A stretch of 11,298 nt of DNA from Beijerinckiaceae bacterium (GTDB lineage Bacteria; Pseudomonadota; Alphaproteobacteria; Rhizobiales; Beijerinckiaceae): positions 1 through 11,298 of the forward strand of contig JAKONB010000375.1 of NCBI GenBank assembly GCA_022702195.1. Direction: 5' to 3'. The notes under the pieces are model-generated. The model searched no databases and was not told where the DNA came from. It saw only the letters and a list, made by a program, of their open reading frames with translations. The position numbers were made by a program, and so were the translations under genes. Positions 6,505 through 11,298 of this stretch are shown here, piece by piece (positions within the stretch are counted from its first letter, which is position 1; each line of letters starts with the position of its first letter).

Positions 6505-6550
6505 GGCTGATCCAGCCACAGCTTCGCTCCAGGCGGTGGCTGGATCAGCC
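6505..6550 (-). terminator. Terminator hairpin of the GGDEF-EAL gene
   Basis: A perfect 15-bp inverted repeat (GGCTGATCCAGCCAC / GTGGCTGGATCAGCC) with a 16-base loop starts two bases past the minus-strand stop codon at 6553. Its strength and position make it a probable terminator for that gene and possibly for converging transcription from the left. A U-tract is missing. Confidence 0.6.
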
Positions 6551-6552
6551 AA

Positions 6553-9336
6553 TCAGGCGGCCTCGCAATGGTCCGGCCGATCCTCGCCGCCCAGGGGAAC
6601 GGGGACGGGCCGCTTGGGCGCCCGGTGCCGGTCGATGAAATGTGTGGCGTCCCGCAGTGTCAGCGGCTTGCTGAAGAGGTAGCCCTGCAACTCGTCGCAC
6701 CCTTCGGCTTCCAGGATGGCGGCCTGCTCGGCCGTCTCCACGCCCTCCGCCAGCACGTCCATGTCGAGGGCCTTGCCCAGGCCCACCATGGCGCGCACGA
6801 TGGCGATGCTGCCATCCTCGCGGGCCAGGTTGCGGACGAAGCACTGATCGATCTTCAGCTTGTCGAAGGGGAAGCGCCGCAGATAGCTCAGGCTCGAGTA
6901 ACCGGTGCCGAAATCGTCCATCGAGATGCGCAGGCCGAGGGCGCGCAGGCGATGCAGGATGTCGAAGGTGGCCTCGTCGTCCTTGAGCAGCACGGATTCG
7001 GTGATCTCGAGTTCGAGGCGACCCGGCCGGAGGCCCGATTCGGCCAGGGCCTGCGCGACGTCCTGGACGAGGTCGCCCCGGGTGAACTGCACCGATGACA
7101 GGTTGACGGCGACCTTGATCGATGCGGGCCAGCCGGCCGCATCGGTGCAGGCCTTAGCCAGGGCCCAGGCCCCCATCGGACCGATCAGGCCGGTCTCCTC
7201 CGCGAGGGGAATGAACTCCGCCGGGCTAATCAATCCCTGCTGTGGGTGGCGCCAGCGCATCAGCGCCTCGAAGCCCGTCAGGGTTTGCGTGCGCGTCTCC
7301 ATCAGCGGCTGGTAGTGGAGTTCGAACTGGGCCTCTGCGAGGGCGCGGCGCAGATCGACGGCGAGGCGGTGGCGCCGCTGGATCTGCGCGTCCATCGCCG
7401 GCGCGAAGACGCGCCAGGTTCCGCGTCCGGCCGCCTTGGCCTGGTAGAGGGCGACGTCCGCCCGGCGCAGCAGCGTGTCGCTCGTGACGCCGGGCTCTTC
7501 GGCCAGCGCGATCCCGATGCTGGTTCCGATCGCGATTCCCTGTCCCTGGATCTCGAAGGGGGCCTGCAGCACCTCGACGATCCGTGCCGCCAGGTCGTCG
7601 GCCCCGGTCGGCTGGTCCCGGCCAGCCTGCACGATCGCGAACTCGTCACCGCCGAGGCGCGCCACGAAATCCGTTCGCCGCACGGCGCCCTGGAGACGAT
7701 CCGCGACGCGGCAGAGAAGTGCGTCACCGACCGGATGGCCGAACGTGTCGTTGATGAGTTTGAAACCGTCGAGATCGAGGTACAGGATGGCCGCTCGCTC
7801 GGCCTGCCCGGCGGCCGCCAGGGCGTTCTCGATGCGCTCGTGCAGCAGGGTCCGATTGGGAAGGCCGGTCAGGGCGTCGTGTCGCGCCATGTGGATGATC
7901 CGCGCTTCGCTGCGCTTGCGTTCGGTGATGTCCTCGTGCGTGCACAGCCAGCCGCCTTCCGGGATCGGAATATGGACCACTCCGATCGCCCGCCCGTCCG
8001 CCAGGTCCCAGGTGGTCGACAACGGGGACGCCGAGGGATTCCCGCCCGGGCCGGCCGGGTCCTCCGTCCCGCACCAGGGCAGCCGCGTCCCGGCATTCGC
8101 GCGCGCCAGGTAGGCCCGAATGGCGGACAACGCCGTTCCGGGGCAGCACAGATCCGGCGGCACCGCATGCATCTGCGCGTAATGGGCGTTCATGAGGATC
8201 AACCGCTCGTTCCGGTCGAACAGGCACAGGCCCTGGACCATGTTGTCGAGGGCGATGCCGAACTGGAGGTATTGCGCGCTGAGCGCCCGTTCCCCGCGCT
8301 CGCGCGCCTCCGCGGCGGCCCGCGCCGCCTCGGCCCGCGATAGCCTGTCCCGACCGCGGACCTGACGGACGCCAAGGGCAACGAGTCCCAGGATGCCCAG
8401 GTCGAGGAGCAGAGCGGCCAAGCCAAGTACGAAGGCCTGGCGCCGCCATTCCGCGAGGCAGGCCTCCGCCGTGCGGCTCACGCTGAGGATCACCGGATAG
8501 GTCGTCAGGTTGCGGGTCGCGACCAGCCGGTCCAGCCCGTCGATCGGACTGACGGTGCGGAGCATGCCGCCGCTCGCCTCCTTGCGGGCGATCAGGGGAG
8601 CCCCGGCCGTCTGGAAATCGCGCCCGATCGCATCCTCACGGTGGGGATGGCGCGCCATCAGCACGCCGTCCGTCCGGAACATCGAGATGACGTAATCGGC
8701 TTCCGGCGCGATGCGGCGGTACAGGTCCGTGAAGTATTGCAGTTCCACCGCCCCGAGGACGAGGCCGAGGAAGGCCCCATCGGGCGCGGAGATCTTCCGG
8801 GCGATGTAGAGGGTCCAGGCGCCGTCGCCCCGGTTGCGGAACGGCTTGCTGACGATCCGCTGCAGGGTCGGATCACCGGCGAGTTCGGAGAAATAGTCGC
8901 GGTCGGCGATGCTGACATCCGGGACGGGCCAATACCGCGTGAAGTTGCGCAACCGTCCGGCCGCATCGATGAGAGTGACCGCATTGACCTGCGGCAAGGC
9001 CGCCGTCCGAGCCTTGAGCGCCTCCTGCATCGACTGTCGCGAGACAAAGGCGATGAACTGTGCCTCGGTCGTGACCTCGGCCTGGCGGAGCTCCTCGATG
9101 ACGCCATCCTGAACCAATTCGATGGCTTGCATCGCCCGATCCGCCTGGTCGGCGAGGACGATGGACAAACTCCGCAGGTTTTGCTCGCTGTCCACGATGG
9201 ACTGGTTCTGCAGATCGCGGATGAACAGGATCGCCAGGACTGTGATGGCCGCCACCAGGACGAGGCCCGACACGACCAGGAAACTGATGGATCGTGCACG
9301 CAGAGTCCTGACGAGACGCGGTACAACCGCAAACAT
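6553..9336 (-). CDS. Membrane sensor with PAS, GGDEF and EAL domains (cyclic di-GMP turnover)
   Basis: This inner-membrane protein of about 927 residues makes and/or breaks cyclic di-GMP. From ATG 9336, a membrane helix (about 17-39) leads into a periplasmic Cache-like sensor (about 40-295), then a second helix (about 300-323), a short Arg/Ala-rich linker and a PAS domain (about 353-470, DNMVQGLCLFDRNERLILMN). The GGDEF domain (about 480-645) has an intact RLGGDEF (562-566) and the product-inhibition RxxD site five residues before it (553-556). The EAL domain (about 657-900) keeps FEALMRW (690-692), VNLS, EITES, DDFGTGYSS and LAEGVET, so both activities look possible. The start is uncertain: ATG 9336 has AAGG touching it, TTG 9351 and TTG 9375 are alternatives, and the longest adds 13 residues. 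It is monocistronic as far as seen, and near the glycanases. Confidence 0.92.
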   Translation of the reverse strand: MFAVVPRLVRTLRARSISFLVVSGLVLVAAITVLAILFIRDLQNQSIVDSEQNLRSLSIVLADQADRAMQAIELVQDGVIEELRQAEVTTEAQFIAFVSRQSMQEALKARTAALPQVNAVTLIDAAGRLRNFTRYWPVPDVSIADRDYFSELAGDPTLQRIVSKPFRNRGDGAWTLYIARKISAPDGAFLGLVLGAVELQYFTDLYRRIAPEADYVISMFRTDGVLMARHPHREDAIGRDFQTAGAPLIARKEASGGMLRTVSPIDGLDRLVATRNLTTYPVILSVSRTAEACLAEWRRQAFVLGLAALLLDLGILGLVALGVRQVRGRDRLSRAEAARAAAEARERGERALSAQYLQFGIALDNMVQGLCLFDRNERLILMNAHYAQMHAVPPDLCCPGTALSAIRAYLARANAGTRLPWCGTEDPAGPGGNPSASPLSTTWDLADGRAIGVVHIPIPEGGWLCTHEDITERKRSEARIIHMARHDALTGLPNRTLLHERIENALAAAGQAERAAILYLDLDGFKLINDTFGHPVGDALLCRVADRLQGAVRRTDFVARLGGDEFAIVQAGRDQPTGADDLAARIVEVLQAPFEIQGQGIAIGTSIGIALAEEPGVTSDTLLRRADVALYQAKAAGRGTWRVFAPAMDAQIQRRHRLAVDLRRALAEAQFELHYQPLMETRTQTLTGFEALMRWRHPQQGLISPAEFIPLAEETGLIGPMGAWALAKACTDAAGWPASIKVAVNLSSVQFTRGDLVQDVAQALAESGLRPGRLELEITESVLLKDDEATFDILHRLRALGLRISMDDFGTGYSSLSYLRRFPFDKLKIDQCFVRNLAREDGSIAIVRAMVGLGKALDMDVLAEGVETAEQAAILEAEGCDELQGYLFSKPLTLRDATHFIDRHRAPKRPVPVPLGGEDRPDHCEAA

Positions 9337-9891
9337 CCTTGGGACAACCAATGGAGGATTCGTCCTGATCTTCAATTTTAGAACCGTTCAGATCAGTGGC
9401 GAAAATGTATTAAGAGGTGGTCAAGCTTCGCTCCCCGAGAGTCCCTTCTGGAAGTTCATTCCGCAGCATCGCGTCCGCAGTAGAATTGATTTTTTGGGAG
9501 ATTAAAGCGGCAGATCCGGCTGTCTCAGATAGACTATCATCCCTCGTCCGCGCAGTCCCAGGACCATGCCCAAGCGAAGGAATGCGCCACTTGTCTTCCG
9601 TGTGCTTCGCAAAGCTCGCAGCCCTCGCCGTTTCTGCCTGAAAGCAGAACAGTCCAGCGAAATTTTGCGAGAGACGCACGGGATCAACGGCGCGCCCACC
9701 GCGAAAACTCAGACAGGACCGCGATCTTCTCCAGCGTTTCCCTGGTACGTCGGGTCACGAAAAACGCGTATCTTTGCGGGCTTCCGTCTTGTCCTGCGCC
9801 GCGCCGGCTGCTGCTCGGGCGAAGAACGCGCCCATCCACCGACCGGCGGGAGATCGACCAGGCGCCGATCGCCAGAGGGGGGCGCCTTGGT
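9337..9891. other. Intergenic region between jetC-like gene and GGDEF-EAL gene
   Basis: This gap of about 555 bases lies between two minus-strand genes. It must contain the promoter of the GGDEF-EAL gene; TAAAAT on the minus strand at 9380-9375 could be a -10 element and would favour a start at 9351 or 9336. Short open frames occur on both strands (for example 9566-9916 plus and 9410-9679 minus), but none resembles a known protein and one runs into the end of the jetC-like gene. No part looks like the nuclease expected after jetC. A hairpin lies at the right end. Confidence 0.55.
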
Positions 9892-9892
9892 C
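9856..9892 (-). terminator. Candidate terminator hairpin at the end of the jetC-like gene
   Basis: GACCA-GGCGCC (9856-9866) pairs with GGCGCCTTGGTC (9881-9892) with one bulged base, giving an 11-bp stem and a 14-base loop. It touches the minus-strand TAG stop codon (9894-9892). No U-run follows. If it ends transcription, the operon ends at this gene. Confidence 0.4.
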
Positions 9893-11298
9893 TACGCAGC
9901 GGCGCCCGGCGCCTGAAAGCTCTCGATGCCCTGCCGCTCCGGATTGATGGCGGCGAGCGCGCGCTTGGCCGCCTCGAGCGGGTGCTCGGATTCGATGCGC
10001 ACCGAGGTCAGGTCCGGGCTCTTGTAGACGGTGACGATGGTGTCCATCACCTCGGTCAGGGTCGTGCGCTTGTCCTCGGGGGCGGCAATCAGGAGCTGCA
10101 GACCCCAGGCTTGATAGAGGTCGACCAGCGCTTGGGAATTGCGCACGTCGAGCTTGGAGAAGGCCTCGTCCAGGAGGCAGAGGCCGAGGCCGGGATTCTC
10201 GTCCCCCGGCCGGTCACCCGGGTAATAGGCGGATGCCAGCGAGGCGGCGATCGCCACGTAAAACGGCGCCTGGGCCTCGCCACCGGAACCGCGCAGAGCC
10301 CGGTTCGACATGGTGGTGCGGTTGCCGGCCCGGTCCCGCATCCCGATCTCGTAGACGAAGTAGTTGCGGTAATCGGCCAACCGCGCCGCGTTCTCGTCGC
10401 CGGCGATCAGCGCCGAGATTTCCTCGATGGCGGCGGCGAGCGGGCCTTCGGGGATCGCGCCGCCGCTGCCCGGCAGGATCGCCTGGGCGGCGTCGGGCGA
10501 GCGGGCCACTTCCGTGGCGAGCGCGTGGACGGCGGCGTAGCGCCGGTCCACGGCGGCCTCGAACGCGTAGGTCTGGCCCGTGAAGGTCTGGGAGGAGAGC
10601 CGCTCGTTGAGGGCGTCGAGGCGGGCCTGGACCCGCTCGAACTTGTCGGCGAGACGGGTCAGCAGATCCTCGACCATCAGGCGGCGCATCTCGCCTTCGG
10701 CCCGCACCGCTTGGTCGCGGTAGCGGCGCAATTCGTGGCCCGCCACCTCGTCGTGGGCGCGCTGCGCCCAGCCGTAGCCGAAGGAAGCCGGGGCGTCGCC
10801 ACTGCCGAGGGGGTTGTCGATGCGCCATTGCACGCAATACTCGGCCAGATCGCGCTCGGCGGTGCGCCCCTGCGTGCGGGCCGTCTCGGTGGCCTCGCGG
10901 GCCGAGGCCTTCGCGGCATGAACCAAGCTCGCCAGTTCTTTCGCATCGAGACCGTGCAGGTCGGCCCGCGCCTTGGCCAGGGCCTTCGGGTCGAATCCCT
11001 CCGGCCGCACCAGCCGGATCCGCACGATGTCGCCGCCGGTCCAGCGGGCATAGGCGGTGCGGCGGGCATGGAGGGCAGCCCGTACCGCCTCCCGGGTGGC
11101 GACGACCTTGGCCTTGAGGCCCGCCTCCTCCCCCAGCAACGCGTCGCGCTTGGGCTCCAGCACCTGGACGAGTTCGGTGAGATAGGCCGAACGCTCCTTG
11201 GCGAGGTCCTTGATCTCGGCCTCCAGGGCACCGTTATCGGCCTTCGCCACGGTCTCGCGCTCGGTGATGAGACTGCGCTGGCGCCCCTCCAGGGCATC
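9892..11298 (-). CDS. jetC: Wadjet JetC-like SMC/SbcC-type ATPase, C-terminal part (partial)
   Basis: The frame is open to the right window edge, so the N-terminus with the Walker A site is outside; 468 residues are visible. The first half is Ala/Glu/Arg/Leu-rich coiled coil (AEIKDLAKERSAYLTELVQV and on). The ATPase head follows: the ABC signature in NRALRGSGGEAQAPFYVAIA (codons around 10300-10235) and the Walker B/D-loop LGLCLLDEAFSKLD (10188-10147), then LQLLIAAPEDKRTTLTEVMD. This head matches the SbcC/MukB-like Walker B class found in JetC, the SMC subunit of Wadjet, a condensin-like complex that recognises and cleaves circular plasmids. JetC normally works with JetA (kleisin), JetB and the nuclease JetD. 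Those genes would lie to the right if present. None follows on the left, and a hairpin sits at the stop. MksB of a housekeeping condensin is the alternative. Confidence 0.8.
   Translation of the reverse strand, partial: DALEGRQRSLITERETVAKADNGALEAEIKDLAKERSAYLTELVQVLEPKRDALLGEEAGLKAKVVATREAVRAALHARRTAYARWTGGDIVRIRLVRPEGFDPKALAKARADLHGLDAKELASLVHAAKASAREATETARTQGRTAERDLAEYCVQWRIDNPLGSGDAPASFGYGWAQRAHDEVAGHELRRYRDQAVRAEGEMRRLMVEDLLTRLADKFERVQARLDALNERLSSQTFTGQTYAFEAAVDRRYAAVHALATEVARSPDAAQAILPGSGGAIPEGPLAAAIEEISALIAGDENAARLADYRNYFVYEIGMRDRAGNRTTMSNRALRGSGGEAQAPFYVAIAASLASAYYPGDRPGDENPGLGLCLLDEAFSKLDVRNSQALVDLYQAWGLQLLIAAPEDKRTTLTEVMDTIVTVYKSPDLTSVRIESEHPLEAAKRALAAINPERQGIESFQAPGAAA

Larger units (their letters stand above)
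6190..6552. other. Intergenic region between converging genes
   Basis: These 363 bases separate the end of the plus-strand glycanase from the end of the minus-strand GGDEF-EAL gene. Short open frames exist on both strands, but their products look like GC-rich noise (Arg, Pro, Ser rich, no motif). The region holds two hairpins, at 6261-6296 and 6505-6550, and I see nothing else in it. Confidence 0.6.

Noticed and set aside
7246..8343. A 365-residue plus-strand open frame within the GGDEF-EAL gene
   Set aside because: Antisense shadow; the minus strand encodes intact GGDEF and EAL motifs throughout.
9410..9679. An 89-residue minus-strand open frame as a possible jetD or transposase remnant
   Set aside because: No similarity to the JetD nuclease or to a transposase that I can see, and no flanking inverted repeats or target duplication.
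9566..9916. A 116-residue plus-strand open frame (MPKRRNAPLVF...)
   Set aside because: Arg/Pro-rich without motifs and overlapping the end of the jetC-like gene and its hairpin; no transposase or other family is recognised.

Overview
The window is GC-rich DNA whose codon use and gene families fit an alphaproteobacterium. Methylobacterium/Methylorubrum is the most likely source, judged from the glycanase, repeat and GGDEF-EAL protein types; this is an inference, since no rRNA or other marker gene is present. It reads as an accessory or intergenic-rich chromosomal (or large plasmid) stretch with only six recognisable gene units and four long non-coding gaps.

Layout. Bases 1-293 hold two diverged copies of one small gene of unknown function, arranged head to head as a near-perfect palindrome with no spacer; the left copy runs off the window. 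Bases 480-1223 (minus) encode an unrecognised membrane protein with a hydrophobic N-terminus and a long hydrophilic tail. An AT-rich non-coding stretch follows. Bases 1779-4016 (minus) and 4531-6189 (plus) are two divergently transcribed paralogous glycosidases resembling family GH26. Their catalytic domains are about 60% identical by hand count, but their C-terminal halves are entirely different: one has an autotransporter-type beta-strand repeat plus two near-identical xylan-binding-like modules, the other has six roughly 38-residue repeats. Neither has a signal peptide. Bases 6553-9336 (minus) encode a membrane-bound sensor with GGDEF and EAL domains for cyclic di-GMP turnover. Bases 9892-11298 (minus) are the C-terminal part of an SMC/SbcC-like ATPase of the Wadjet (JetC) type, running off the right edge.

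How the parts may work together. The paired glycanases share a 514-base divergent control region and probably act on an extracellular polysaccharide, either self-made exopolysaccharide or plant material. Cyclic di-GMP commonly controls exopolysaccharide and biofilm matrix, so the neighbouring GGDEF-EAL protein is a plausible but unproven functional partner. The JetC gene belongs to a plasmid-defence/condensin-like operon whose other members would lie to the right. No nuclease gene (jetD) follows it here, which is unusual. Several strong hairpins sit just past stop codons and are probable terminators, although none has a clear U-tract.
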